DNA of 64,000 bases from Sediminicola sp. YIK13 (GCF_001430825.1 NZ_CP010535.1:1778501-1842500); one strand, 5' to 3'. Positions 35,672-45,041 are shown, counted from the stretch's first letter. Numbers and translations are program-made. Notes: a model not told the origin generated them from the letters alone.

Positions 35672-38071
35672 TTACTCCTGTGACAGTGGCATTGTTCTTT
35701 TTAATGGATTGGCTGTACTGTCTATAGCAATTGAATCGAGCTTCTGCTCTAATGGGGCCAAGGAGTCATTTTCAATTTCCATAATTGGCACCACAGCGCC
35801 CCTAATGGAATCACGTATCTTTAAATATTGTCGGTATGTGGTGTCGGACAATGCCAAGGGAGAAGCCTCTTCTGCGGTTAGCATACTATAAGGCCAACAA
35901 GGAAAATGATCCATTTCGTATTCAAAATTTGTCAGAATAGGTCGTCTCCAGTAGCTAAGATCCCTGAAAACCGAGGCTACCATCGGCAAGGCCGTATTAG
36001 CTCCAGAGCCCATAGTAGTGGAACTGAACTGTACGCGTTTGTCAAAGGTACCCACCCAGGCGCCAACCACCAGTTCGGGAGAAGCTCCAATAAACCAGCC
36101 ATCCCCATTGTTTTGGGTGGTCCCTGTTTTGCCAATGATGTTAAATGGAATATTATATGCTGCCAATCGGGAACCTGTGCCCCCTTGTGTCACGCCCTCC
36201 ATCATTTTTTGTAGGGCCTTTACATTTTTGTAACTGGCCACCCTCCCCTCATAGGCAGGTTTTGCTTCATAGATCACCTCTCCTTGTTCGTTCTCTATCC
36301 GTTCAATGGCAAAGGGCTTTACCTTATTGCCCCCATTGGAAATACTGGCATAGGCCCTAACCATTTCCAACAGAGTGATATCTGCGGTTCCCAGAACAAT
36401 GGAAGGTACGTCTGGCAACTCAGTTTCAATCCCCATTTTCTTTGCCTGTTCCAATACCCGTTCCGTTCCCGTGCGCATTTGTATGGCCACGGAAACCGTA
36501 TTGATGGAACCTGCCAAGGCCCCGTGCATACTATAGCTGCCCCCGTAGGAATGGTCCGCATTTCTAGGCCTCCAATCTTCAAATTTGGAATAGGTCAACA
36601 ACCTGTTATCATAAAACGTACAAGGTTCCTGTCCTGTTTGCAAGGCTGCCAGATAGGTGATGGGTTTAAAAGTGGACCCAACTTGTCTTGGGGTGATGAT
36701 GTTATCGGTCTGACTAAAACCGTAATCGATGCCCCCAACATAGCCCATGATCCTACCAGAGGTACTGCTCATCACCAGCACCCCGGCATGCAGTCTGTTG
36801 ATACTTTTGGTTATGGAATCTTCCAGGGATTGCATTTGGTCCTCATAGCCCTTGCCTACGACCCAATATTTACGTTCCTTTTTCTGTTGTATAAATTTAT
36901 TGATCTCGGCATCGGTCTTCCCGGCCTTCCGCATGTTTTGGATGACCCCCATGCTCTCTTCTATTTTCTTTAAAAGGGCCTCTTTTCCCCCTTCTGTGGT
37001 TGATGCCGACCAATAGCGGTCCATCAAGGATTGAAGCTGGTCTATTTGGCGCTGAATGGCCAGTTCTGCATAGTGTTGAATATCTACATTTAGGGTGGTG
37101 TACAAGCTGAGACCATCGGCCTCCAGACTATAGGTATGTCCGTCCGGAGCCGGGTTCTCTTCTGCCCATTTCTGAAATTCAGCAGCGACATATTCCTTGT
37201 AATAATTGGAAAAGGAAGATGATTTTTTAGGGGTCTGATAGTCGATTTTTAAAGGAGCCTTGGCAGCTGCAAATTCCTCTGCCGTCAAGTACCCATATTT
37301 TTCCATCTGGGACAGGACCACATTGCGTCTCTGTTCCGCACGGTCGGGAAAGGTCCTAGGATTGTAATAGGTAGGGGCTTTTAGGAGTCCTACCAAGGTG
37401 GCACTTTCCGGAAGGGTCAGTTCCTCCGGGGGCTTGTTAAAAAAGCGGTTAGCGGCTTTTTCTATCCCATAGGTATTTTCCCCAAAGGAGACGGTATTGA
37501 AATACAGCAGTAAAATATCGTCCTTATCGTAGATGTTTTCCAGGCGTTTGGCAATAAAAACCTCGCGGATCTTATTGATGGGTGTGGATAGAAAAAACTG
37601 TTTTTCCCTCCCGAACAGGTTTTTGGCGACCTGCTGGGTGATGGTACTCCCACCGCCTGCATTTTGCCCCAGGATGATGGATTTTACAAAAACCCTCGCA
37701 TAACTTTTATAATCCACCCCTCCATGGTCATAAAAACGGGTATCCTCGGTAGCGACCAGGGCATTTTTTAGATTGGAAGTGATCTGGGAGCTATCTACAT
37801 TGGAGCGGTTCTGTAAAAAGTAATAGCCTATAGGTTCCTTATTGGACGCATAGATGGTAGAGGTGACCGGGTTTTTCAGGCCTTTTAAATAATCTGCTGT
37901 AGGGAGCTTTCCGAACGCCCCAAAATAGATCATGGACATGAGGATGGCCACGGCAGTAATACCAAAAAGTACAAGAAAAAAGAATGTCTTAAAGGGGTGC
38001 TTCCGTATGTAGCGAAACAATTGTTTGCTCTTAGCACCTAGTTTACGTATACTATTTTGGACCACTCCCAT
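35672..38071 (-). CDS. Class A penicillin-binding protein (PBP1a type)
   Basis: A 799-residue bifunctional peptidoglycan synthase: a single N-terminal transmembrane helix (about 28-50), a GT51 glycosyltransferase domain (ATEDTRFYDHGGVD, GGSTITQQVAKNLF, KIREVFIAKRLE) and a transpeptidase domain with STFK (SxxK), SIN (SxN) and KTGTT (KTG) motifs. It polymerises and cross-links peptidoglycan at the outer face of the inner membrane. All catalytic residues are present. The C-terminal tail beyond KTG is about 140 residues and low in complexity. Confidence 0.95.
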   Translation of the reverse strand: MGVVQNSIRKLGAKSKQLFRYIRKHPFKTFFFLVLFGITAVAILMSMIYFGAFGKLPTADYLKGLKNPVTSTIYASNKEPIGYYFLQNRSNVDSSQITSNLKNALVATEDTRFYDHGGVDYKSYARVFVKSIILGQNAGGGSTITQQVAKNLFGREKQFFLSTPINKIREVFIAKRLENIYDKDDILLLYFNTVSFGENTYGIEKAANRFFNKPPEELTLPESATLVGLLKAPTYYNPRTFPDRAEQRRNVVLSQMEKYGYLTAEEFAAAKAPLKIDYQTPKKSSSFSNYYKEYVAAEFQKWAEENPAPDGHTYSLEADGLSLYTTLNVDIQHYAELAIQRQIDQLQSLMDRYWSASTTEGGKEALLKKIEESMGVIQNMRKAGKTDAEINKFIQQKKERKYWVVGKGYEDQMQSLEDSITKSINRLHAGVLVMSSTSGRIMGYVGGIDYGFSQTDNIITPRQVGSTFKPITYLAALQTGQEPCTFYDNRLLTYSKFEDWRPRNADHSYGGSYSMHGALAGSINTVSVAIQMRTGTERVLEQAKKMGIETELPDVPSIVLGTADITLLEMVRAYASISNGGNKVKPFAIERIENEQGEVIYEAKPAYEGRVASYKNVKALQKMMEGVTQGGTGSRLAAYNIPFNIIGKTGTTQNNGDGWFIGASPELVVGAWVGTFDKRVQFSSTTMGSGANTALPMVASVFRDLSYWRRPILTNFEYEMDHFPCWPYSMLTAEEASPLALSDTTYRQYLKIRDSIRGAVVPIMEIENDSLAPLEQKLDSIAIDSTANPLKRTMPLSQE

Positions 38072-38393
38072 TTAAAAAACACCAATTAAGCTTGTTATAC
38101 GAACGAGCTTCGTATTCGGATTTAAAAATAGCCTAATTTTTTTAGGGTTGGTTGTTTTTGGATAAAAAATTAGGGATGCACCAATATAGACATTGCAATA
38201 GCTCTTGGCGACTGCCCATAAAAAGAAGATGTCAAGCAAGGGTGTTTTAGGTATGTGATGTCCAACACTGCAGATTACAACTCTCAAACAAACAAGCCTT
38301 GTTCATTGCTCATTTTTCACTTGTCACTTCTCACTTCTCACATCTCACATCTCACATCTCAATTCTCACTACTCATTTCTCATCGCTCTTTGA
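38072..38393. other. Intergenic stretch with TCTCACA-type imperfect tandem repeats
   Basis: 38310-38392 consists of imperfect copies of cttctcac/atctcac. Such pyrimidine-rich repeats are common between flavobacterial genes. No gene was found; 38072-38300 is otherwise featureless. Confidence 0.6.
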
Positions 38394-39011
38394 TCATTGT
38401 GAAACCCCATTCTCCTTGGCCGTTTTTCTTCTGGCCGTTCTTCGGTCATCTTTGAGTGCCCAAAAAATACCCTTGACGTCCTTTACCCAATGTGGGTACA
38501 TGTATATGAGGGAGATCTCCTCTATGGTTTCCAACACCCCTATGATGATCATGGTATAGAACAACCAGTAGACCGGACCAAAAAACAATAACCATAAAAT
38601 AAACACCCCCTGTAACACGGCAGACGTCTTGGCGAGATAGGTATGGAAAGCTGTGGCCTTGCCGTATTTAACAAAGGCAATGATCATCTGCAGCACATAG
38701 GGAATAAAAGCCAAAAGGATAAGGCCGTAATTGGCCTTCATGAAGTCGGTCTCAAAAACAATCAGGCCAATAAGTCCCATGACCAGGGTGATCTGGTCGC
38801 CAACAGAATCCAATTGGGAACCCCTGGCACTGACAAGATTTAACTTCCGCGCCAGAAAGCCATCAATAGCATCCGTACTATAGCTGATCAGTAAAAACCA
38901 GGTAAACAGTTGTCGCTCCCCCAACCAGACCAGGCCCAAAAGTAAGGGCACGGCAACTATTCTGTAAAAGGAAAACCAATCAGCAATATTGTATTTATCA
39001 AATCTGAACAT
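38394..39011 (-). CDS. CDP-alcohol phosphatidyltransferase family membrane protein
   Basis: A 205-residue protein with five to six helices and the CDP-alcohol phosphotransferase motif D-G-x2-A-R-x8-G-x3-D-x3-D. It is seen here as STDAIDGFLARKLN ... SQLDSVGDQ, with the first Asp pair in TDAIDG and the last Asps in LDSVGD. Enzymes of this family transfer a phosphoalcohol group to make phospholipid head groups. The alcohol is unknown. A TGA-N6-TCA promoter (39183-39225) points towards this gene, with a leader of about 165 nt. Confidence 0.8.
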   Translation of the reverse strand: MFRFDKYNIADWFSFYRIVAVPLLLGLVWLGERQLFTWFLLISYSTDAIDGFLARKLNLVSARGSQLDSVGDQITLVMGLIGLIVFETDFMKANYGLILLAFIPYVLQMIIAFVKYGKATAFHTYLAKTSAVLQGVFILWLLFFGPVYWLFYTMIIIGVLETIEEISLIYMYPHWVKDVKGIFWALKDDRRTARRKTAKENGVSQ

Positions 39012-39063
39012 TTGTGGCTTTTAAAATCTTACAAACGAAAAATTCCATTCATGGTTTTCAAAC

Positions 39064-39165
39064 CTAAAATATGATCCATTTTTCACTACTGGTTGTGACC
39101 AAATAAAGACACCTTCCTACCAATGGATCTCTTGAATACATATATTCCATTGCAAGGCACAGCAT
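39064..39165 (-). CDS. Possible 33-residue leader peptide or small protein
   Basis: In the long leader upstream of the CDP-alcohol gene, ATG 39165 opens MLCLAMEYMYSRDPLVG and ends at TAG 39064. It has no known relatives; it may be chance. Confidence 0.2.
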   Translation of the reverse strand: MLCLAMEYMYSRDPLVGRCLYLVTTSSEKWIIF

Positions 39166-39182
39166 ATTGCCACAACTTCCTT

Positions 39183-39256
39183 CAAAGCTACCCTTCCCCT
39201 ATTTCAAATAAAATGATGGATATCATGTGGCCCATGTTCGATAAAGATTGACTTTT
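39183..39256. promoter_or_regulatory. Divergent CRP/FNR-type promoter: usp (+) and CDP-alcohol gene (-)
   Basis: Palindrome TGATGGATATCA at 39214-39225. Its centre is 33 bp from the centre of a perfect minus-strand TAGCTTTG (39190-39183) and 33 bp from TGACTTTT (39249-39256) on the plus strand. Confidence 0.65.
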
Positions 39257-39312
39257 ATCATTTCACACCCTCTTTTTATGCCATAGCTTCATACACAACT
39301 AATCTTGAGCTT

Positions 39313-40158
39313 ATGCAAACTATACTTTATGCCACTGACTATTCAAAAAATTCCGTTGCAGCCCTGTTATATGCCAATAGTCTATGTTATAAACTAAACG
39401 CCAAGCTGCTGGTCCTCCATGTGTTTGACCATCCCATGTCCCTGGCCACCAAAGTTTCTTTGGCGTATTTAAAAAAAGAACAGGAGCTGTTTGAGGTTCA
39501 CAAAATGAAATTGGAGGCCTTTTGTTATGAGCATTTAAAAGACAAGCCCATTGTGACCAACCGCCAAGTGATCGCCATAGAGAATAGATCCAGTACGGAC
39601 GGCATCCTTGAAGCCATTGTATCTCTAGATCCGGATATGGTGGTTGTGGGCACTAAGGGCGGCAGCGCCCTCAAGGAATTATTATTGGGGAGTACGGCCA
39701 CTGGGTTGATAAAAAAAGCCCCTTGTACCGTTTTGACGGTTCCCGAAAATACAACCCTCGTCCCATTGCACACCCTGGTCTATGCCACTGATTTTGAAGA
39801 TGCCGATATTTTTGCCATCCAACAGCTGGTGAAAATTGCCGAACCCTTCGAGGCATCCATAAAAATTGTACACATTACCACTAAGGATGAATACGAAGAG
39901 GATAGACAGGTAGCATGGTTACAAAAAATGCTGGAGCAAAAAGTGGACTATAAACCCATGGATTTTGAACGTATATTATCCGAGAATATCCTGGAGGCAC
40001 TCCATACCTATATAGAACGATCTGATGTATCCATTTTGGGGATGCTGGAACGTGATGATGGCAGCCTTATTCGAAAATTGATGCACAAAGACCTTGTCAT
40101 AGCCATGGAATCTTACTTGACCATTCCTCTTATGTGCTTTAAGGTGGGGGGTCTTTAA
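39313..40158 (+). CDS. Tandem universal stress protein
   Basis: A 281-residue protein with two UspA domains (about 1-145 and 150-281). The first has an intact ATP-binding signature (GTKGGSALKELLLGSTATGL). The second is diverged and lacks it (SILGMLERDDGSLIRKLM). Tandem Usps bind nucleotide and help survival in stress, starvation or low oxygen. It starts 87 bp after the TGATGGATATCA box, so it is a predicted member of the CRP/FNR-type regulon. It overlaps no gene; the SDR gene is convergent 4 bp away. Confidence 0.88.
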   Translation: MQTILYATDYSKNSVAALLYANSLCYKLNAKLLVLHVFDHPMSLATKVSLAYLKKEQELFEVHKMKLEAFCYEHLKDKPIVTNRQVIAIENRSSTDGILEAIVSLDPDMVVVGTKGGSALKELLLGSTATGLIKKAPCTVLTVPENTTLVPLHTLVYATDFEDADIFAIQQLVKIAEPFEASIKIVHITTKDEYEEDRQVAWLQKMLEQKVDYKPMDFERILSENILEALHTYIERSDVSILGMLERDDGSLIRKLMHKDLVIAMESYLTIPLMCFKVGGL

Positions 40159-40161
40159 TAC

Positions 40162-41049
40162 TCAAATCAATTCCTCTACATCCCTTGGTGGTGCATTGGA
40201 AATATGTACCTCTGCCCTTGCCCCTCCTATCATGGTATATTCATTTTTGATCTTTACCCTGTTCCACCAAAGTATCCAATGCCCCAACAGTGGAAAATAG
40301 CGGGTGATCACCTTTGCCAGATGTCCAAGACCCGTTAATGTTATGGAGTCCTTGCGCATGGCGATCTGTACGCAGACACTTTTGGCCACGTGTTCACGGG
40401 TATCGAGTTTTTCATTTGTCCGTTTGGGAAGATAGATCCAAGAGCCATCCGCATCCAAAATGGTCTTTTTGGGATCGTTTTCGGTAAAACCAACATACGT
40501 AATCCCTACGTGCACCCCGTTGTCGGACAACTCTATCCGTAAGGCTTCTGCCAACCCGGCCTGTGCCATTTTAGAGGTGCTATAAGCTGCATTGTAGGGC
40601 ATGCCCCTAAAACTGGCAACGCTATTGATAAAGATGATATGTCCTTTTGATATTTTTAAATGGGGGATGGCGTATTTACTTAAATGTGCGGATCCGTTAA
40701 AATTGGTCTCGGCAATAATTTTGTAATTGGAATCGGCCATATCCTCCACACTGCCCCTGCTGCTTATCCCGGCATTGTTCACCAAAATATCAAGTCCCCC
40801 ATAGGTGCTTACCGCACTATCTATCAATTGTCTGCATTGGGCAGGAAAACGGATATCTGCAACCACGGGCAGGGTATCGTAACCCAGTTCCCTAAATTCC
40901 AATGCCGTATGCTCCAATCGCTGCCTGTCCCTTCCATTTAACACCACCTTGGCGCCCAGATTCAATAATTCTTGGGCTATGGCTTTTCCTATGCCCATAC
41001 TGGAACCACTGACAATGGCCACCTTATTTTTAAAAAACCCGTTTCCCAT
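40162..41049 (-). CDS. Short-chain dehydrogenase/reductase
   Basis: A 295-residue SDR with the cofactor loop SGSSMGIGKA (TGxxxGxG-type), NNAG in VNNAGIS, and catalytic Ser (SVASF) plus Tyr-x3-Lys (YSTSK). R33-like residues after the second strand (NGRDRQR) suggest NADP. It is the second gene of a two-gene operon with the quinone-oxidoreductase-like gene, 17 bp apart. A C-terminal extension of about 60 residues (AKVITRYFPLLGHWILWW) is hydrophobic and may associate with membranes. Substrate unknown. Confidence 0.85.
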   Translation of the reverse strand: MGNGFFKNKVAIVSGSSMGIGKAIAQELLNLGAKVVLNGRDRQRLEHTALEFRELGYDTLPVVADIRFPAQCRQLIDSAVSTYGGLDILVNNAGISSRGSVEDMADSNYKIIAETNFNGSAHLSKYAIPHLKISKGHIIFINSVASFRGMPYNAAYSTSKMAQAGLAEALRIELSDNGVHVGITYVGFTENDPKKTILDADGSWIYLPKRTNEKLDTREHVAKSVCVQIAMRKDSITLTGLGHLAKVITRYFPLLGHWILWWNRVKIKNEYTMIGGARAEVHISNAPPRDVEELI

Positions 41050-41066
41050 TACCTTTCATTTATTGT

Positions 41067-42086
41067 TTACCATTTTACCACAATTTTTCCCATGGATTTC
41101 CTAGATTCCAAAAATTGGTGTGCCTCCGCCAACTGTTCTATTTTATATTCGGCACCCACAAATGGGTTTAAATCGCCTTTCTCGGTCAATTGAATTACAG
41201 CCTTCATGGCATTGGCCACCTTATCCGGTCTTTCCTCCCCAACCGTTAGCATGTTCACCCCGATCATCCCTTTGGATCCTCCCAAAAACTGAAGGGGATG
41301 ATAGACCCCGAATTGAAACAACACCTTTAATTTCCCGAAGAAGGAGGGGTTCTTATTCATGGAGGACACTCCAAAAGTCAACAACCTCCCTCCTGCTCCC
41401 AACAGTCGGAATCCCTTTCGCACGGAAGTCCCCCCCACCGGGTCAAAAATCACATCTAAGCCGGTATCCTTATTGAGCAAGCGCACCTCCTTTTCAAAGT
41501 CGACCTTCTTATAATTAATGGGATGGTGTACCCCGAGCTTCTTTACATATTCTATTTTTTCCATGGAACTACAGGTACCAAAGACCATGCATTTTTTCAA
41601 CAATGCCAGTTGTACCAAGGCCGTTCCCACACCGCCTGCCGCCGCATGTACCAACACCCTATCACCTTCCTGCAGATTCGCCATGGTATGGGATAAGAAA
41701 TAGGCCGTACTATATTGGGTAGCCAGGGCTACGGCTATTCCGGCAGAAAAGGTTTCCGGGATCTTGTGCGCCATCGCTTCCTCAGCCACGGCATATTCCG
41801 CATATCCCCCGAAACGTGTCAATGCCACTACCCTATCCCCAGCTTTTAGCCTTGAAATATTGGAACCGCATTCTTCAACGTGACCCACAACATCGTACCC
41901 GAGAATGGCCGGCAAGGGCGGTGCTGCCTTATAAAGCCCCAATCGGGCCATGACATCGGCGAAATTGAGACCAAATGCAGCTACTTTTATCAATACCTGA
42001 TCCGGAGAAAGAATGGGTTTTTCTGTTTCCCGAACCTCAAAAGCGGTTTGGGATGCTCCGTATTTTACCAAAAAGGCTGCTCTCAT
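41067..42086 (-). CDS. Zinc-independent quinone oxidoreductase / VAT-1-like MDR
   Basis: A 339-residue medium-chain dehydrogenase/reductase with GYDVVGHVEECG, GDRVVALTRFGGYAEY and the NAD(P) loop AAAGGVGTALVQLA. It lacks the structural and catalytic zinc ligands of alcohol dehydrogenases. The arrangement matches quinone reductase (QOR/VAT-1) proteins. It precedes the SDR gene, and both are driven from the shared box at 42144-42155. Expected role: reduction of quinones or enones in stress. Confidence 0.86.
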   Translation of the reverse strand: MRAAFLVKYGASQTAFEVRETEKPILSPDQVLIKVAAFGLNFADVMARLGLYKAAPPLPAILGYDVVGHVEECGSNISRLKAGDRVVALTRFGGYAEYAVAEEAMAHKIPETFSAGIAVALATQYSTAYFLSHTMANLQEGDRVLVHAAAGGVGTALVQLALLKKCMVFGTCSSMEKIEYVKKLGVHHPINYKKVDFEKEVRLLNKDTGLDVIFDPVGGTSVRKGFRLLGAGGRLLTFGVSSMNKNPSFFGKLKVLFQFGVYHPLQFLGGSKGMIGVNMLTVGEERPDKVANAMKAVIQLTEKGDLNPFVGAEYKIEQLAEAHQFLESRKSMGKIVVKW

Positions 42087-42112
42087 ATATTTCTTGGTTT
42101 AATTACCCTAAA

Positions 42113-42186
42113 GAAAGGTAACCAACCTAGTGAAACTTTCAGCTGATCGAAGTCATTTGATAATCAAATGATTCGCCTTTTATTTG
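42113..42186. promoter_or_regulatory. Divergent CRP/FNR-type promoter: oxidoreductase (-) and bactofilin-like gene (+)
   Basis: Box TGATCGAAGTCA at 42144-42155. -7 elements lie 33 bp away on each side: TACCTTTC on the minus strand (42120-42113) and TTTATTTG on the plus strand (42179-42186). The perfect palindrome CATTTGATAATCAAATG (42154-42170) overlaps it. Confidence 0.65.
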
Positions 42187-42214
42187 ATTACAGGTCCCCC
42201 ATAAATTCTGTAAT

Positions 42215-43387
42215 ATGAAAACATATATATGGATGTGGGCTTTTTTTTTCGCTTTTGTCTCCCATGCGCAATTCAAATCGGGTGAAAATGTAACCATAAC
42301 GCAACCTCAAGATGATGATATTTATCTGGCAGGTGAAGCCGTAAATATCAACAATAAGGTCCAAGGTGATGTTGTCGCCAGTGGAGGTACCATTTTTGTT
42401 TTAGATTCCATAAGTCAAGACCTTATTGTTGCCGGTGGGGAACTCACCTTTAAGGGCTATGTTGCCGATGATGTACGTGCCGCAGGGGGAAACTTGCTGA
42501 TAGATGCTGAAATTGGTGATGACGTTGTGGTAGCGGGAGGTAAAATACATATCGGTAACAATAGCATCATCCACGGTAATCTTATATCCTTTTCTGGAGA
42601 GCTACAGGTAAATGGGGATGTAATGGGGACGATGAAAGCCTCTGCCGGGAAGGCCTCCATTTATGGGACCATAGGAAAAGATGCAAAAATAAGCGGAGGC
42701 GAAATTTACCTCGACGGGGATTTTATGGGAAATACCCAAATCACAGCGGAACACCTCACCATAGGCAACAACGCCAAATTCCACGGGGAGGTTACCTATT
42801 GGACCAAAGAAGGGGAAGTGGATTTTAAGAATGCCCTTGTGGGCACCACCGCGACCTATACGGAAGATCTTCGTATGGAGGAAGAGGAACTATCGATATA
42901 CAAATTAGGAGCATTCTCGTTTGGGCTGGCCCTTTTTTACATCCTATCCATATTTTTGATCATCATTCTGTTCCATGCCATGTTCAAAAACCAATTTCCA
43001 ACCATAACGACGGATATGGAAGGCAATACCTGGAATGTTTTGGGCAATGGCCTGATCTATTTATTTGGGTTACCATTGCTTATCGTAATTACGTTTATCA
43101 CCCTTATCGGAATTCCCATAGGACTCTTCATATTGGTCACCTACCTGTTTAGCCTCCTTTTCGGGCATATTCTCGCCGCATTGCTGTTCACCTATTATTT
43201 GAACCAACGCAAAGAAAAGCAGTGGGGATTCTGGGCTATGGTATTTTTAACGCTGGGGTTTGCGCTTATCCTGCGATTGGTAACCCTCATTCCGATTGTA
43301 GGGTGGATCATCTCCGTTGTGGCATTGAGCTTTACCTATGGGCTCATTATCAAGAAGGTGATAAGTAGAAAGAAAGTAGTAGTATAA
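42215..43387 (+). CDS. Bactofilin-like (polymer-forming) membrane protein
   Basis: A 390-residue protein: signal peptide 1-19 (ending SHAQ), then about 200 residues of short beta-helix turns rich in G, D and N (VVASGG, LIVAGGEL, DDVVVAGGK), as in polymer-forming cytoskeletal proteins. The C-terminus holds four to five transmembrane helices (for example LPLLIVITFITLIGIPIGLF). The beta-helix is therefore outside the cytosol, unlike classical bactofilins. It heads a three-gene operon with the hydrolase and phosphoribosyltransferase, behind a CRP/FNR-type promoter. Function unknown; an envelope scaffold is plausible. Confidence 0.75.
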   Translation: MKTYIWMWAFFFAFVSHAQFKSGENVTITQPQDDDIYLAGEAVNINNKVQGDVVASGGTIFVLDSISQDLIVAGGELTFKGYVADDVRAAGGNLLIDAEIGDDVVVAGGKIHIGNNSIIHGNLISFSGELQVNGDVMGTMKASAGKASIYGTIGKDAKISGGEIYLDGDFMGNTQITAEHLTIGNNAKFHGEVTYWTKEGEVDFKNALVGTTATYTEDLRMEEEELSIYKLGAFSFGLALFYILSIFLIIILFHAMFKNQFPTITTDMEGNTWNVLGNGLIYLFGLPLLIVITFITLIGIPIGLFILVTYLFSLLFGHILAALLFTYYLNQRKEKQWGFWAMVFLTLGFALILRLVTLIPIVGWIISVVALSFTYGLIIKKVISRKKVVV

Positions 43388-43398
43388 AATATGGAGTT

Positions 43399-44052
43399 AT
43401 GTCAGTTGCAGTCACAAACAATACCCTGGATATAAGGTTAAAGAAAGTCACCTTAAAAGGCATGCTGTTTCTACCGGAAAACGCCCTAGGGCTCGTCATT
43501 TTTTCTCATGGCAGCGGTAGTAGTCGGTTAAGCCCCAGAAACAACTACGTCGCCGAAATACTTCAAAAAAAGGGCCTGGGCACGTTTCTTTTCGATCTAC
43601 TTACAGAAAAGGAAGATAGCGTCTATGAAACAAGGTTCAATATTGATCTATTGACCCAACGCCTTATTGAAGTAACCGATTGGCTGCAACAGTACGGCCC
43701 TACCAAAAACCTACCTATGGGATACTTTGGTGCCAGTACCGGCGCAGCCTCCGCCCTTCGTGCCGCCGCCTTTTATGGGGATGCCGTTGGAGCAGTGGTA
43801 TCCAGAGGGGGAAGACCGGATTTGGCCATGCAGGATTTAGCCATGGTAAAGGCCCCAACACTATTATTGGTAGGGGGCTGGGACCATATGGTTATAAAAT
43901 TAAGTGAGAGTGCATACGATGCATTAAGATGTAGGCGAAAGCTGGAAATCATTCCCGAGGCCTCCCACCTTTTTGAGGAGCCCGGAAAATTGAAAGAAGT
44001 GGCCGAAAGGTCCGCAAAATGGTTTGTTACTTGGTTAACCTCAAAAAAATGA
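43399..44052 (+). CDS. Alpha/beta hydrolase (dienelactone-hydrolase-like)
   Basis: A 217-residue alpha/beta hydrolase with oxyanion segment FSHGSGSSR, nucleophile elbow GASTG, an acid-bearing GGWDHMV and a histidine in EASHLFEE. This type is found fused to or beside phosphoribosyltransferase domains in stress-response loci; here the PRTase gene starts 4 bp later. The substrate is unknown. Confidence 0.82.
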   Translation: MSVAVTNNTLDIRLKKVTLKGMLFLPENALGLVIFSHGSGSSRLSPRNNYVAEILQKKGLGTFLFDLLTEKEDSVYETRFNIDLLTQRLIEVTDWLQQYGPTKNLPMGYFGASTGAASALRAAAFYGDAVGAVVSRGGRPDLAMQDLAMVKAPTLLLVGGWDHMVIKLSESAYDALRCRRKLEIIPEASHLFEEPGKLKEVAERSAKWFVTWLTSKK

Positions 44053-44056
44053 AATT

Positions 44057-44686
44057 ATGTTTAAAGACCGTATAGATGCCGGACTTCAATTAGCGGCAAA
44101 GCTAAAGGACCACAAGGATAAAGACGTTGTTGTACTTGCCATTCCAAGGGGGGGACTTCCCCTGGGGTCCATCGTCGCTAAATCATTACATGCTCCCTTG
44201 GATGTTGCCCTTTCTAAAAAAATAGGGCATCCCTACAATAAAGAATATGCCATTGGGGCTGTAAGTATGGAACATGTCATACTTAGTGATGCGGCAGAAA
44301 TTGAAAAGGGGTATATCGCAAAAGAAACGGCCAAGATAAGAGCCAAATTAAAAATTAGGCACCAACAATACTATAAAGATAGAGAACCCGAATCCCTGGA
44401 AAATAAAGTGGTCGTTATAGTGGATGATGGCATAGCCACGGGAAATACAATTCTTGTGACGGCAGAGCTGGTACATGCCCAAAAGCCAAAGAAAACCATA
44501 GTTGCCATTCCGGTTGCACCAAGGTCCACCATTCCCAGACTGGAAGCATCCCCGTACATAGACCAGGTGATTTGCCTGTTGGCACCGCATAACTTTCATG
44601 CAGTGGGGCAATTTTATCAAAATTTCCAGCAGGTTTCAGATGCAGAGGCCATCTCAATTTTGGAAGAATCTATTCACCAAACATAA
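44057..44686 (+). CDS. Phosphoribosyltransferase-like protein
   Basis: A 209-residue type I PRTase fold with PRPP-binding loop VIVDDGIATGNT, a PPi loop region PRGGLPLGS and VPVAPRST. It belongs to the group often fused to a dienelactone hydrolase. In many genomes these occur near universal stress and PEP synthase genes, as here. Its actual reaction is not established. It ends at the shared hairpin 44691-44720. Confidence 0.83.
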   Translation: MFKDRIDAGLQLAAKLKDHKDKDVVVLAIPRGGLPLGSIVAKSLHAPLDVALSKKIGHPYNKEYAIGAVSMEHVILSDAAEIEKGYIAKETAKIRAKLKIRHQQYYKDREPESLENKVVVIVDDGIATGNTILVTAELVHAQKPKKTIVAIPVAPRSTIPRLEASPYIDQVICLLAPHNFHAVGQFYQNFQQVSDAEAISILEESIHQT

Positions 44687-44690
44687 TAAA

Positions 44691-44720
44691 AGCGCACTAA
44701 AAGAGAACGTTTTAGTGCGC
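44691..44720. terminator. Bidirectional hairpin between the PRTase and dodecin genes
   Basis: AGCGCACTAAAA / TTTTAGTGCGC with a 7-nt spacer between convergent genes. It lacks a long T tract. Confidence 0.7.
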
Positions 44721-44744
44721 CTTGAACCAAATATCGCAAGATGA

Positions 44745-44948
44745 CTAATTCTTGATACCGAAAGTTACTTTGGTGTTGACACGATATTCAGCAATTTTGT
44801 TGTCCTTAACAGAAACCTGCATGTCCTGGACATAAACAGATTTAATATCCTTTACCGATTTAGAGGCCTCAGTAATGACATTCTGAACGGCATCTTCAAA
44901 ACTCGTTTTGGAATTGCCCAAGATTTCGATCACTTTTAATACGGACAT
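44745..44948 (-). CDS. Dodecin-type flavin-binding protein
   Basis: A 67-residue dodecin: MSVLKVIEILGNSKTSFEDA and VYVQDMQVSVKDNKI fit the family. Dodecins form dodecamers that store or sequester flavin or CoA. A minus-strand CRP/FNR-type promoter (box 45030-45041, -7 TACCTTGG) lies upstream. The size is normal. Confidence 0.92.
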   Translation of the reverse strand: MSVLKVIEILGNSKTSFEDAVQNVITEASKSVKDIKSVYVQDMQVSVKDNKIAEYRVNTKVTFGIKN

Positions 44949-44998
44949 AATACGTTGATTTAAAAATTAAGGTTAGTGTATAATATGTTATATCCCTG

Positions 44999-45041
44999 CC
45001 AAGGTATTGTTCTTGTAGATAGTATACTATGACCTACATCA
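44999..45041 (-). promoter_or_regulatory. CRP/FNR-type promoter of the dodecin gene
   Basis: Box TGACCTACATCA (45030-45041; reverse complement TGATGTAGGTCA, identical to the box at 50357). TACCTTGG (45006-44999) is centred 33 bp away. Confidence 0.6.

Noticed and set aside
38310-38392. TCTCACA-type repeats considered as CRISPR-like array
   Set aside because: Units are 7-10 bp, imperfect and without spacers, so it is a simple tandem repeat.
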